Made by a program: the position numbers and the translations under genes. 64,000 nt of DNA from an uncultured Bacilli bacterium (GTDB taxonomy: Bacteria > Bacillota_I > Bacilli_A > RF39 > UBA660), in contig CAKOJR010000003.1 of the NCBI GenBank assembly GCA_934090735.1, positions 1 to 64,000 on the forward strand. The letters run 5' to 3'. Under the pieces are notes generated by a model. The model worked only from the letters and a program-made list of their open reading frames with translations, was not told where the DNA came from and did no database searches. Positions 42,148 through 50,819 of the stretch are shown one piece after another. Positions within the stretch are counted from its first letter, which is position 1, and every line of letters starts with the position of its first letter.

Positions 42148-43947
42148 ATGTGTGGTATCGTAGGATACGTTGGAAAGAAAAATGCAATTAAGGTTATTAT
42201 TAGTGGACTTGAAACTCTTGAGTATAGAGGTTATGATTCTGCTGGTATTGCTTATAGGAATATTAATAACGAGTTAAAAATTGTTAAAGAAACAGGAAAG
42301 ATTGTTAATTTAAAAGAAAAGTTAGATTTTAATGAAGAGTCTCATTTAGGGATAGGTCATACAAGATGGGCTACTCATGGTGAGCCAAATAAGGTTAATA
42401 GTCATCCGCATAAAGTTGGTGATATTACTTTAGTTCATAATGGTATTATTGAAAATTATGAAGCTTTAAAGAAAAATGATTTGCTTAGTGGTTATACTTT
42501 TGAAAGTGAGACTGATACAGAAGTTGCTTGTGCTTTAATTGATGCTTTATATAAAAAAGAGAAAGATATGATTAAGGCATTAATGGAAGCTCAAAAGATT
42601 CTTATTGGTAGTTATGCTTTTGGAGTTCTAGTTAATGGTGATGATAGACTTTATGCGATGAGAAAGGACTCACCTTTAATTGTTGGTATTGGTAATGAAG
42701 AAAACTTTATTGCTAGTGATGTTCCAGCTATTTTGGCGTATACAAATAGATATTATTTGCTTGATAATAATGATATTGCAGTTATTGATGATAAGAATAT
42801 TAGTGTTTATGCTGCTGGTAAAGAGAAAAAGATGAAAGAACAAGTCTTTGAGTATGATATTGAAACTGCTTTAAAAGGCGGATATGATCATTTTATGCTT
42901 AAGGAGATTTATGAGCAGCCTGAGGTTCTTGATAAGACCATTCATGAGTATTTAAAAGATGGTGAGTTTAGAGGTTTACCAGATTTAACTAAGTATAACA
43001 GGATTGATATTGTTGCTTGTGGTAGCGCTTATAATGTTGGTTGTATTGCTAAGTTTATTTTTGAGGATTATGCTGATGCAGAGGTTAATACTTATATTGC
43101 TAGTGAGTATAGATATAAGAAGAATTTCTTAGATGAGAAAAGTTTACTTATTGTTATTAGTCAGTCGGGTGAAACTGCAGATACACTTGCTTCTTTAAGA
43201 TTAGTTAAGGAAAAAGGTGTAGACACGCTTGCGATTGTTAATGTTGTTGGTTCTTCTATTGCTAGAGAAGCTAAAGAAGTTTTATATATTAAGGCTGGAC
43301 CAGAGATAGCTGTAGCTACTACAAAGGCTTTTACTGCTCAGTGTGCACTGCTAAGTTTACTTGCATTTAAGATGGCTAGTGATAAAAAGTTATTAAGTGA
43401 TGAAGATAAGAAAAAGATTGTTAATAGTTTCTATACTATTGGTGATGATGCAGATAATCTACTAAATAATGCGTCAAATTCTAAAATAATTGCTGAAAAA
43501 ATCTATACTTCTCATGATATTTATTTTTTAGGAAGAAAGGTTGATTTTGCGGTTGCTTTAGAGGGTTGTTTAAAACTTAAAGAGATATCATATATTCATA
43601 GCGAGGCTTATCAATCTGGTGAGCTTAAGCATGGGTCTATTGCTTTAATTAGTAAGGATACACCTGTTATTAGTATTATTACTGATGATGATATTGCGCT
43701 TAAAACTCTTAGTAATATTAAAGAGACTAAAGCTAGAGGGTCATATAGTATAGTTCTTTCTTCTGTAAATGATGAACATATGAAAGAAGCTGCTGATGAA
43801 TTTATTGAAATTAGAAAAACAAGTTCATTTGTTATGCCAATACTTCCGGTTATTTATTTACAATTAGTTGCTTATTATGTTGCTAAGTTAAATGGTTGTG
43901 ATATTGACAAACCACGAAATTTAGCTAAGTCTGTTACTGTTGAGTAA
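42148..43947 (+). CDS. glmS: Glutamine-fructose-6-phosphate aminotransferase
   Basis: 599 residues. Makes glucosamine-6-phosphate, the first committed step to UDP-GlcNAc for peptidoglycan and wall glycopolymers. The N-terminal Cys after Met (MCGIVGYVG) is the amidotransferase nucleophile; TRWATHG and HNGIIEN follow. Two SIS domains hold SQSGETADTLASLRL and GRKVDFAVALEGCLKLKE, and the C-terminus has DKPRNLAKSVTVE. The start has GGAGAG upstream. Controlled by the upstream ribozyme. Confidence 0.98.
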   Translation: MCGIVGYVGKKNAIKVIISGLETLEYRGYDSAGIAYRNINNELKIVKETGKIVNLKEKLDFNEESHLGIGHTRWATHGEPNKVNSHPHKVGDITLVHNGIIENYEALKKNDLLSGYTFESETDTEVACALIDALYKKEKDMIKALMEAQKILIGSYAFGVLVNGDDRLYAMRKDSPLIVGIGNEENFIASDVPAILAYTNRYYLLDNNDIAVIDDKNISVYAAGKEKKMKEQVFEYDIETALKGGYDHFMLKEIYEQPEVLDKTIHEYLKDGEFRGLPDLTKYNRIDIVACGSAYNVGCIAKFIFEDYADAEVNTYIASEYRYKKNFLDEKSLLIVISQSGETADTLASLRLVKEKGVDTLAIVNVVGSSIAREAKEVLYIKAGPEIAVATTKAFTAQCALLSLLAFKMASDKKLLSDEDKKKIVNSFYTIGDDADNLLNNASNSKIIAEKIYTSHDIYFLGRKVDFAVALEGCLKLKEISYIHSEAYQSGELKHGSIALISKDTPVISIITDDDIALKTLSNIKETKARGSYSIVLSSVNDEHMKEAADEFIEIRKTSSFVMPILPVIYLQLVAYYVAKLNGCDIDKPRNLAKSVTVE

Positions 43948-43980
43948 TCGTTTATTAAGGCATTCAAAAACTGATATAGA

Positions 43981-43988
43981 ATTTTATA
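43981..43988. repeat. Left target-site duplication of the ISL3 element
   Basis: ATTTTATA directly outside the left inverted repeat, identical to the 8 bases outside the right end. Confidence 0.85.
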
Positions 43989-44016
43989 GGTTCTAAAAAA
44001 AATAGTGTGAAGTAAA
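43989..44016 (+). repeat. Left inverted repeat of the ISL3 element
   Basis: 28 bases, GGTTCT at the tip and GTGTGAAGTAAA inside; one mismatch against the right copy. Confidence 0.9.
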
Positions 44017-44049
44017 TTTTTAGCAAACCTGTATGAATAAAAGGAAAAG

Positions 44050-44089
44050 TAGTGATTTTTTATGTAATAAATTTATCACTAGTTTTTTT
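44050..44089 (+). terminator. Terminator inside the left end of the IS
   Basis: TAGTGAT / ATCACTA stem followed by seven T residues on the plus strand. It can stop transcripts entering from glmS. Confidence 0.6.
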
Positions 44090-44185
44090 GCACATTTTTG
44101 ATGTTTTTAAGAAGTATTTAAAAATTCAGTTTGAGGTAAAAAATATATTTTGCTTTTTTTCGGTTTGAAGTCATTTTTAAATTCT

Positions 44186-45451
44186 TTACCCCTTCATTTT
44201 TTTATTAAAAATATATAATATTCTTGCTCTTAATAATTTAAAACTTCTATATCCAAATCCATTTCTTTTTATAACCTTTATTTTATTATTTATTCCTTCT
44301 GTAAATCCATTTGAATATCTATCATCTATAAATGAATTAACTATATATTCTCGCCATCTTGATATTGTTCCAGCTGCTTCTATAAATTCTACTATTTCAC
44401 TTGCTACACACTTACTTACCCAGACTATTAATTGCTCGCTTACTGTTTCGTATGTAGCATGATTTATTATATCTAAAAATTCTTCTTTTAAGTTATAACC
44501 TTTTTTTAACTCTGGAGATATAGATAATATTTTATTTAATAATTCACTTGGAAGTATGTCTACCATATGCCCATTTTTATATCTTTTTACTAATACCCAC
44601 CAATCTATGTCATTAGAATATTTTCTTAATAAACTAACATTCTTTTTATTTTTTAATATTTTATATTCTTTGCTTTTTATATCATAACTTTTTTGTAACC
44701 TTATTCTGATTTTATCTAAAGCATCCATTATGTATGTGATATAATGGAATCGGTCAACCACATATTTTGCTTTTGGGAACATTATTTTGGTGACCAACAA
44801 ATATGGTTCGTACATATCTGATATGACGAACTCCACTGAGTGCCTATTATTACAGTATGTAAAATACTTTATTAGGTACTCTTTTTTTCTACTTGGTAAT
44901 ATATCTAATACTTTTTTATGTATTGGATCATTTAATACAAATGCATATTTTCCTTCATTTGTATCGGCTTTAAATTCGTCAAATGATATTACTCTTGGAA
45001 GATTTATTATTCTCTCTGGCATCAACTTACTTATCTTTTTTAACTCATTTATTACTGTCTGTGACGATACTCCACACTCTTCTGCAATACTCTTAAAATT
45101 TTGATTATATTTTAACAATTCTTTCCTAATTTTAATTAATAATGATTTTGAAATATTCCCGTTTTCTGTATTAATATTTAAATCCTCTGTAAAAATATTT
45201 CCACAATTATAACAATGATATCTTTTTTTATTTATTATTAAATTCACCTTTTGTTCACAAGATTTTAAATACTTACTCCTTATTGGTTTATTTTTTCCAT
45301 GCACGCTTGAAGTAAATTTATTACATTTCGGACATCGTACTTTTTTCTTCCTGTTTTCTATACTAACTTCTATTATTCCATCTTTTTCCTTTACATCAAT
45401 AATTTTAATTTCTTTCTGATTTAAACCTAACAACATATAATATTCTTTCAT
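44186..45451 (-). CDS. ISL3-family transposase
   Basis: 421 residues, full length. N-terminal zinc-binding domain CPKC...CYNC (about residues 39-83) and an HTH (SIAEECGVSSQTVINEL). DDE-type catalytic region: VISFDEFKA for the first Asp, AKYVVDRFHYI for the second, and FTEGINNKIKVIKR for the Glu. No frameshift or stop. The terminators on both sides of the gene isolate it from host transcripts. Confidence 0.95.
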   Translation of the reverse strand: MKEYYMLLGLNQKEIKIIDVKEKDGIIEVSIENRKKKVRCPKCNKFTSSVHGKNKPIRSKYLKSCEQKVNLIINKKRYHCYNCGNIFTEDLNINTENGNISKSLLIKIRKELLKYNQNFKSIAEECGVSSQTVINELKKISKLMPERIINLPRVISFDEFKADTNEGKYAFVLNDPIHKKVLDILPSRKKEYLIKYFTYCNNRHSVEFVISDMYEPYLLVTKIMFPKAKYVVDRFHYITYIMDALDKIRIRLQKSYDIKSKEYKILKNKKNVSLLRKYSNDIDWWVLVKRYKNGHMVDILPSELLNKILSISPELKKGYNLKEEFLDIINHATYETVSEQLIVWVSKCVASEIVEFIEAAGTISRWREYIVNSFIDDRYSNGFTEGINNKIKVIKRNGFGYRSFKLLRARILYIFNKKMKG

Positions 45452-45493
45452 CTTTACTCCTTAAATTTTACAATTTAAGTATATATTGTTTCA

Positions 45494-45521
45494 TGAAAAA
45501 AGAGGCTATTTTTAAGCCTCT
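45494..45521 (-). terminator. Terminator guarding the transposase gene
   Basis: AGAGGCT / AGCCTCT stem with a 7-base loop and T-run on the minus strand, 43 bases upstream of the transposase start. It would stop transcripts entering from tagO. Confidence 0.7.
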
Positions 45522-45522
45522 A

Positions 45523-45577
45523 ACTTCACACTATTTTTTATAGCTTTTTGTAGTTCACTTCACACTACTTTTTATTG
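45523..45577. repeat. Subterminal copies of the IS end motif
   Basis: ACTTCACACTATTTTTTATAG at 45523-45543 and ACTTCACACTACTTTTTATTG at 45557-45577 repeat the inner part of the right inverted repeat (45614-45634). The left end has one copy only. Confidence 0.8.
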
Positions 45578-45610
45578 TTTTTTATTTTTTCGCGTTCTAT
45601 TTTTTAGTTT

Positions 45611-45638
45611 TTTACTTCACACTATTTTTTATAGAACC
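45611..45638 (-). repeat. Right inverted repeat of the ISL3 element
   Basis: Reverse complement matches the left end at 27 of 28 positions, ending in AGAACC. Confidence 0.9.
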
Positions 45639-45646
45639 ATTTTATA
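45639..45646. repeat. Right target-site duplication of the ISL3 element
   Basis: ATTTTATA, identical to 43981-43988. Confidence 0.85.
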
Positions 45647-45652
45647 TCAGTT

Positions 45653-46702
45653 TTATTTTTTGCCCTTTTTATCGTGAATAAACAAAATATCAGTTTTTAA
45701 AATTAAAGTTATTAATACTATAAGTAAAATTATGTAAAGAATAATTGCTTGATGGTTGTCTCCTAGTGCATAGAATATTGAGATAGATGCACATAAGGCG
45801 TCAATAGCGTACATAATTAGAACTGTTTTCTTTGTTGATTTATTTAGTTTAAGTAATTGATGATGAATGTGTTCTTTATCTGGTGTGCCAATATTGCCAC
45901 CTTTAAGTAGTCTTCTAAAGATAGCTAGGATTGTATCAATAATTGGTAAGAATAAGATAAGTAGGGGTACTATTAAGGATGTTACTGTTGCTGCTTTAAA
46001 TCCTAAAAGGGATATTACTGCTATCATAAATCCTAGAAATGTGCTTCCAGTATCTCCCATAAAGATTGATGCTGGATTAAAGTTATATACTAGAAAGCCT
46101 AGGGTTGCTCCTAACATTATTAAGCATAGAGTTACATCTAAACCATTTAGTCTATTTAAGAAGTAAGCAATGATGGCGATTGTTAGAAAGTATATTGAAC
46201 TTGTTCCAGCGGCTAAACCATCTAGACCGTCTATTAGGTTAATAGCGTTCATTATTGCCGTGATAAATAAAATGGTTACTGGCTGGCTGATAGCACCAAA
46301 AGATATATTAAGGCCAAATGCACTCAACTGTGAAATGTAGATATTTCCATAATATACTACTACTGATGAAGCAAGAAGTTGCACAATAAATTTGTATCTT
46401 GCTGATATTGGCTTTATGTCATCAAAGATTCCTAGAAGAATTATGATAAAACCACCTATAAGAATTGAGTTCATTTGAACTGTTGGTTCTGCAAAAAATA
46501 TATAACCGATTAAAAATGAGATGAATATTGCAAGTCCTCCTAATCGTGGCATAGGCTTTTTATGAACTTTTCTTTCGTTTGGATAATCAATTGCGCCAAC
46601 GTGCTCTGCGATTTTTTTGACGATTGGCACTAATATTACACTTGATATAAATGTAACAAGTAAGATAATTAGAATACTATTTCCGTTAACTGCATATTTC
46701 AT
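45653..46702 (-). CDS. tagO: Undecaprenyl-phosphate GlcNAc-1-phosphate transferase (TagO/WecA family)
   Basis: 349 residues, about 11 helices. Loads UDP-GlcNAc onto undecaprenyl phosphate, the first step for wall teichoic acid-type polymers. Motifs: DYPNERKVHKKPMPRLGG, NAINLIDGLDGLAAG, FMGDTGSTFLGF and the His-rich loop DKEHIHHQLL. This set identifies the WecA/TagO branch rather than MraY. Its transcript formerly ended at the terminator now split by the IS. Functionally links to the tagA-, tagGH- and mnaA-containing operon. Confidence 0.95.
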   Translation of the reverse strand: MKYAVNGNSILIILLVTFISSVILVPIVKKIAEHVGAIDYPNERKVHKKPMPRLGGLAIFISFLIGYIFFAEPTVQMNSILIGGFIIILLGIFDDIKPISARYKFIVQLLASSVVVYYGNIYISQLSAFGLNISFGAISQPVTILFITAIMNAINLIDGLDGLAAGTSSIYFLTIAIIAYFLNRLNGLDVTLCLIMLGATLGFLVYNFNPASIFMGDTGSTFLGFMIAVISLLGFKAATVTSLIVPLLILFLPIIDTILAIFRRLLKGGNIGTPDKEHIHHQLLKLNKSTKKTVLIMYAIDALCASISIFYALGDNHQAIILYIILLIVLITLILKTDILFIHDKKGKK

Positions 46703-46743
46703 TTAATCACATCCGTTAATATTATTATACACTACTCTTTCTT

Positions 46744-46780
46744 AAATAAAAAGAAATTTAGTAGGTAATATCTACTAAAT
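46744..46780 (-). terminator. Terminator after truA
   Basis: ATTTAGTAG / CTACTAAAT 9-bp stem and T-run, overlapping the truA stop. Confidence 0.82.
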
Positions 46781-47480
46781 ATAATCCGTTTGATGGAGCT
46801 GTTGTGTAGCCTATGGTGTTTTTCTCGCTTTCTAACATTTCTTTAATGCTTTCTATGTCTGCTTTTTCTTCTCCTATTTTGATTAGAGCTCCAGTTAGAT
46901 TTCTAACCATGTATCTATAAAAACTTTTACCAGTGAATGTGATGACTAAAATGTCTTTCTTTTTCGTGAACTTTATTTTATAGATAATACTATTGTAAGA
47001 TTCTCTATCTCCACTTGTAAATGCTTTGTAAGAGTGAAAACCTAGTAAAAGTTTTGCAGCTTTTTTCATTTTTTTAATATTAAGATTATGGCAATAGTTA
47101 TATAAGTAGTCATTATCCAAGGCATCAAATTCACCCATATTTATAACGTACTGATATGTTTTTGTTATAACGCTAAATCTAGCATGAAAGTTATCATCTA
47201 CTCGTTCACAATAATTAACGTGAATGTGAGGCTCAACAAGTGAGTTTATTGCGCTTTGTAATCTATCTTCTGGAATATTTATGTTTATATCAAAGTGAAT
47301 CATTTGATTGTAAGCATGAACGCCTCTATCTGTTCTTCCAGCTCCTTTGACTACGACAAGACTTTTGTTTATTTTAGTTAGGGCTTTTTCTAGAGTTTCT
47401 TGAATAGTTTGTTTATTTTTCAGTCTTTGAAATCCATAGAATTTACTACCATCATAGCTAATGCTTGCTTTATATCTCAT
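46758..47480 (-). CDS. truA: tRNA pseudouridine synthase A
   Basis: 240 residues. Modifies U38-40 in the tRNA anticodon arm. Catalytic Asp within GAGRTDRGVHAYNQ; the other family segments DDNFHARFSVITKTYQY and FYRYMVRNLTGALI are in place. It overlaps the preceding gene as TAATG, so the three genes 46758-48828 are one unit. Confidence 0.96.
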   Translation of the reverse strand: MRYKASISYDGSKFYGFQRLKNKQTIQETLEKALTKINKSLVVVKGAGRTDRGVHAYNQMIHFDININIPEDRLQSAINSLVEPHIHVNYCERVDDNFHARFSVITKTYQYVINMGEFDALDNDYLYNYCHNLNIKKMKKAAKLLLGFHSYKAFTSGDRESYNSIIYKIKFTKKKDILVITFTGKSFYRYMVRNLTGALIKIGEEKADIESIKEMLESEKNTIGYTTAPSNGLYLVDITY

Positions 47481-48091
47481 TAAAATACACTCCTATATAT
47501 TGCTTTTAATAGTTCTTTTGTTTCCAAATAATAATCTAGATCTGCATTTTTTTCTTTGTTAGCTTCGTCTATAAAATTAATAATTTCATTTTTAGGAATG
47601 AAACCTGCTTTAATACCATTTATGATTGTGCCTTGATATTTAATTATTTGATTTTTCATAACAATAATGTCTTTACTTATATTATTTAAGAAGATAGGAT
47701 TATTGCTTATTATAATGAACTTTATTTGCATCGATGCATTTATTAGTCTTATGAAATTTAAAAATTTATTTTTATATTTTTCACATATACAGGGGTCAAC
47801 ATTGTAAAGTATTATTACTTTAGGTTTTTTGGATATGGTATATAGTAATTTTGTACACATTTCTTCATATGAACTTAATTCATTTATTTTTTTCTTGCTA
47901 ATGTTATTTAATTTTAAATTATTAAAGTATTCTGTAATTTTGACATATGTTTTTACTTTTTTATTTGATTTTAGGATTAAGTAGTTAATATTAGGAGATA
48001 ATATTTGAAGGTCATTTACTTCACCAATAAATGAAATAAAATTTTTGTTTGATAAGATAATATTGTCTTCATTTAAGTACATTATTTCCAT
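47480..48091 (-). CDS. Highly degenerate ABC-ATPase-like protein
   Basis: 203 residues. The order of elements follows an ABC ATPase, but key residues are lost. The Walker A position reads FIGEVNDLQ, the signature region ELSSYEEMCTKLLYTIS, the Walker B region PKVIILYNVDPCI, and the H-loop position ISNNP. Then comes DIIVMKNQIIKYQG, like the closing strand of EcfA proteins. It occupies the place of an ecfA gene before truA, so an origin from an energy-coupling-factor ATPase is likely. It should not hydrolyse ATP. Overlaps both neighbours. Confidence 0.65.
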   Translation of the reverse strand: MEIMYLNEDNIILSNKNFISFIGEVNDLQILSPNINYLILKSNKKVKTYVKITEYFNNLKLNNISKKKINELSSYEEMCTKLLYTISKKPKVIILYNVDPCICEKYKNKFLNFIRLINASMQIKFIIISNNPIFLNNISKDIIVMKNQIIKYQGTIINGIKAGFIPKNEIINFIDEANKEKNADLDYYLETKELLKAIYRSVF

Positions 48092-48828
48092 ATTTCACCT
48101 ATTAATGCTTTTTCGTCATAGCAATCATTTTTTAGTAAGTCATAGTAGTTTAAACCATTGCTTAATTCAATTATGAATGGCATTTTCATTCCGTATTTAC
48201 TTAAGAGTTTTTCGTCTTTTAGAAGAATATCTGCTTTCCCATAATCAGCTACTTTGTAGTTATCAATTATTAAGAGGTAGTTACCTAGTAAAAGTTCTTC
48301 TTTGTTATTAGTTATATTTAAAATAGTAATATTATTTTCTTTGGCATATTTTAGAATTTTCATTTTGTTTTCAATATTTAAGTATGTTAGGAGGTTATCT
48401 ATTCCAAGAATACTTGGATTGATTATTAAAAGTGATAAAATTTTAATAAGGGCTTTTTCGCTTTCTGATAATAGATTTATTTTAGATACTAATAATTCTT
48501 CTATATCAAAATATTTTGCCAAGTTTTTGATTTTTTCAGTTGATTGCTCTCTAGCAATACCTAGTTTGTCCTGATAATATATTAATTCTTCTTCTGCATA
48601 CTCTGTATTAAATTTTTGGTCATTGAATACTGCGGCTATATTTTTTTGTAAATAATCTAGTGGTAGATTTTTTAGGTTTTGTCCATCAATAAAAATATCT
48701 GTTGATGGTATTTTGTTTATTAATTTTTTTAGTAGGTATGTTTTGCCTGATGATGGCAAGCCAATTATGTTTACGACCCCATCTAATTTTATATTTAGCT
48801 CATATTCTTGTATTACTAGTTTTTCCAT
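48082..48828 (-). CDS. Divergent EcfA-like ABC ATPase
   Basis: 248 residues. Walker A is intact (GLPSSGKT). The Q-loop FNDQ is present, but the signature is LSESEKAL rather than LSGGQ, Walker B reads SILGIDN with no catalytic Glu, and the H-loop is ITNN. In low-GC Gram-positives ecfA1-ecfA2-ecfT stand before truA; this and the next gene appear to be diverged copies, and no ecfT transmembrane gene is present. ATP may be bound but hydrolysis is doubtful. The start at 48828 has GGGGGA upstream. Confidence 0.7.
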   Translation of the reverse strand: MEKLVIQEYELNIKLDGVVNIIGLPSSGKTYLLKKLINKIPSTDIFIDGQNLKNLPLDYLQKNIAAVFNDQKFNTEYAEEELIYYQDKLGIAREQSTEKIKNLAKYFDIEELLVSKINLLSESEKALIKILSLLIINPSILGIDNLLTYLNIENKMKILKYAKENNITILNITNNKEELLLGNYLLIIDNYKVADYGKADILLKDEKLLSKYGMKMPFIIELSNGLNYYDLLKNDCYDEKALIGEIWK

Positions 48829-48891
48829 TAGATATTCCCCCATCCATTATAATTATTATAACATAGCATTTTACATATTCAAGAAGCAAAT

Positions 48892-48918
48892 AAAAAAAAT
48901 TAGCAAATTTGCTAATTT
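48892..48918 (-). terminator. Terminator after the CtpA-like protease gene
   Basis: AAATTAGCAAA / TTTGCTAATTT 11-bp palindrome plus eight T residues; the stop codon lies in the stem. Confidence 0.82.
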
Positions 48919-50108
48919 GATAGGTATTCTATTGCTGCATTTAATTGAGTATCTTCTACAGTCTCGCCTTCTTCAGTAATTTCTGGTAATTCATTTTCAA
49001 TGTCTGGCGTTAACCCAATTCCGTCTATGCAGTTGCCTTCTGGAGTAAGCCATCTAGCTGTTGTATATTTAATCATAGATCCATCGCTTAAGTTCGATGT
49101 TTGTTGGACTTTACCTTTCCCGTATGATTTAGTACCAATTAATGACGCATTATAACTATATTTTAAAGCTGCTGCTAAAACTTCTGATGCAGATGCTGAG
49201 CCGCCATTAATTAGTATTCCAACTTTATATGAACGATGCTCATCTGTTTCATCTTTAGTTACTTCAGTTTTATTTTTATTTTCTAGTGAATAAATGGTTT
49301 TGCCTTTTTCAATGAATAGTTCAGCTATTTTTGTTGCTTCATTTAAGTAGCCACCTGTGTTATTTCGGACGTCAATTATTAAAGAATCTATTTTAGATGC
49401 TTCTAATTTTTGAAGTTCTTTATTAAATTGTTCATATGCAGTGTCTGAAAATTTTGTTAGTGTTATATAGCCGATATTTTTTTCATTTTGCTGGATAACT
49501 TTGCTTGATACAGCTGGATTATAAAGAGTTTTTCTTTTAACATTAAATTCTAATTCTTCTTCGCCCCTTTGAATTGTTATTTTAATTGTATCTTTTTTAC
49601 TTTCTTTTATTAATGAGCCAAGCTCTGCAGAAGTCTTATCTATAACATTTTCGTCATTTACTTTTATGATTTTATCACCAATTAATATACCAGCTTCCTT
49701 TGCTGGGGTATCATCATATACGTTTACTATTTCAAATTCATCATTTTCGTTCTTAGTAAATAACACACCGATTCCTTCATATGTTCCGGTTAAAGATGAC
49801 GTAAGATAAGATTTACTGCTTTCATTTAAGTATGTTGTGTAAGGGTCACCCAAGTAATTAAGCATTCCTTTAATTGCAGAATCTATAAGGGCTTCTTCGT
49901 CAACGTTATCATAATAATTATCTAAAATTTGATTATAAGATTTTACAAATTCTTGAAGGTGTTTATTATTTGAGGTATTTTGTTTTCCAGTATTTATATT
50001 ACGGTATGCGATATAACCGGTTCCAAGACTCATTATTAATGAAGAAATTACGGAAATAACGATTACTTCCCATAGTTTGAATGTTGGTTTTTTGCTTTCT
50101 TTTTTCAT
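48912..50108 (-). CDS. S41 family C-terminal processing peptidase
   Basis: 398 residues. N-terminal membrane anchor (LWEVIVISVISSLIMSLGTGY), a PDZ domain at about 105-185 (IGVLFTKNENDEFEIVNVYDDTPAKEAGI) and an S41 protease domain. The catalytic Ser is in NGGSASASEVLAAAL and the Lys in GTKSYGKGKVQQ. The enzyme is CtpA-like and acts outside the membrane. The ATG at 50106-50108 has GGAG 6 bases upstream. Substrate unknown. It is a single gene with its own terminator. Confidence 0.93.
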   Translation of the reverse strand: MKKESKKPTFKLWEVIVISVISSLIMSLGTGYIAYRNINTGKQNTSNNKHLQEFVKSYNQILDNYYDNVDEEALIDSAIKGMLNYLGDPYTTYLNESSKSYLTSSLTGTYEGIGVLFTKNENDEFEIVNVYDDTPAKEAGILIGDKIIKVNDENVIDKTSAELGSLIKESKKDTIKITIQRGEEELEFNVKRKTLYNPAVSSKVIQQNEKNIGYITLTKFSDTAYEQFNKELQKLEASKIDSLIIDVRNNTGGYLNEATKIAELFIEKGKTIYSLENKNKTEVTKDETDEHRSYKVGILINGGSASASEVLAAALKYSYNASLIGTKSYGKGKVQQTSNLSDGSMIKYTTARWLTPEGNCIDGIGLTPDIENELPEITEEGETVEDTQLNAAIEYLSN

Positions 50109-50155
50109 ACGACTCTCCATAATAATAATATCATAGTTTTTATATTTTTAGTTAT

Positions 50156-50182
50156 AAAAAATAGACTTTTACGTCTATTTTA
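50156..50182 (-). terminator. Terminator after the membrane-anchored thioredoxin-fold gene
   Basis: AAAATAGAC / GTCTATTTT stem with a 6-base loop and T-run, overlapping the stop codon. Confidence 0.82.
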
Positions 50183-50657
50183 ATACTTTGTCATAACTTT
50201 CAGTGTATGTTGCAGTTACTTTGCCATTTTTAATTAGGTAAAGTGCGCTACCATTAACTTTTACTTCTTCACTATTTGCTGGTTTTTTATTTGTTGTTTC
50301 TGATACAGCAATTTTATTTAAACCATCGTTTAAGTCAATAAAATAAAGTTTTTTAGCATCATCTGTTGCTCTATATGTTTTAACAATATTATTATATACT
50401 GCTGCGTTATCATCTGTACTATCATAAATAATTACATAGTACTCATCGTATGGACGATTGAACATTGTACCAATGGTTGCTTCGTCATAATTAAATGATA
50501 CATCAATATTGTTATTGTCATCTTTTTTATTTAATACTTTTTCCGTTAGGAAATATAATCCTGCTGCTATTAAAGCAATTACAACAGTAATGATGATTAA
50601 GTTTCTTATTTCACTTGAATCTTCACTTTCATATTTTTTTAATTTTTTTTGTTTCAT
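50175..50657 (-). CDS. Membrane-anchored thioredoxin-fold protein without active-site cysteines
   Basis: 160 residues. One transmembrane helix at about residues 18-40 (NLIIITVVIALIAAGLYFL), then an extracellular domain with the strand YYVIIYDSTDDNAAVYNNIV, KLYFIDLND and GSALYLIKNGKVTATY. The thioredoxin-like topology is visible, but there is no Cys in the protein. It resembles the lipoprotein at 13505-13930 in having lost the CxxC. Function unknown. Confidence 0.6.
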   Translation of the reverse strand: MKQKKLKKYESEDSSEIRNLIIITVVIALIAAGLYFLTEKVLNKKDDNNNIDVSFNYDEATIGTMFNRPYDEYYVIIYDSTDDNAAVYNNIVKTYRATDDAKKLYFIDLNDGLNKIAVSETTNKKPANSEEVKVNGSALYLIKNGKVTATYTESYDKVLK

Positions 50658-50693
50658 CTAAACCACCTTGCATATATTATATCACATGTTTAT

Positions 50694-50723
50694 TAAAAAA
50701 GAAGCCTTTTTATTTTGGCTTCT
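50694..50723 (-). terminator. Terminator downstream of the YihY/BrkB gene
   Basis: AGAAGCC / GGCTTCT stem with a 10-base loop and T-run in the minus direction. It is 97 bases beyond the stop codon; that gap also has GTGCAC-12-GTGTGCAC-type inverted sequence but nothing else recognised. Confidence 0.7.
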
Positions 50724-50819
50724 CAAATATTACTTCATGATATCGTTAATTCTTTTGAATTAGATTGATATTATGAGGCAAATCGTGCACTAAGTAATAT
50801 TCGTGTGCACATTAGTATT

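Larger units (their letters stand above)
43989..45638 (-). mobile_element. ISL3-family insertion sequence, complete
   Basis: 1650 bp bounded by 28-base inverted repeats that match at 27 positions (GGTTCT...GTGTGAAGTAAA at each end) and flanked by the 8-bp duplication ATTTTATA, the length known for ISL3. One transposase gene on the minus strand. Removing the element and one duplication restores a perfect 12-bp hairpin (AAAACTGATATA / TATATCAGTTTT, loop GAATTT) with T-runs on both sides: it sits in the shared terminator of glmS and tagO. The element has hairpin terminators near each end. Confidence 0.93.

Noticed and set aside
43948..43988. Functional terminator after glmS
   Set aside because: Only the left arm remains here; the right arm is beyond the IS, so it cannot fold as one hairpin in the present sequence.
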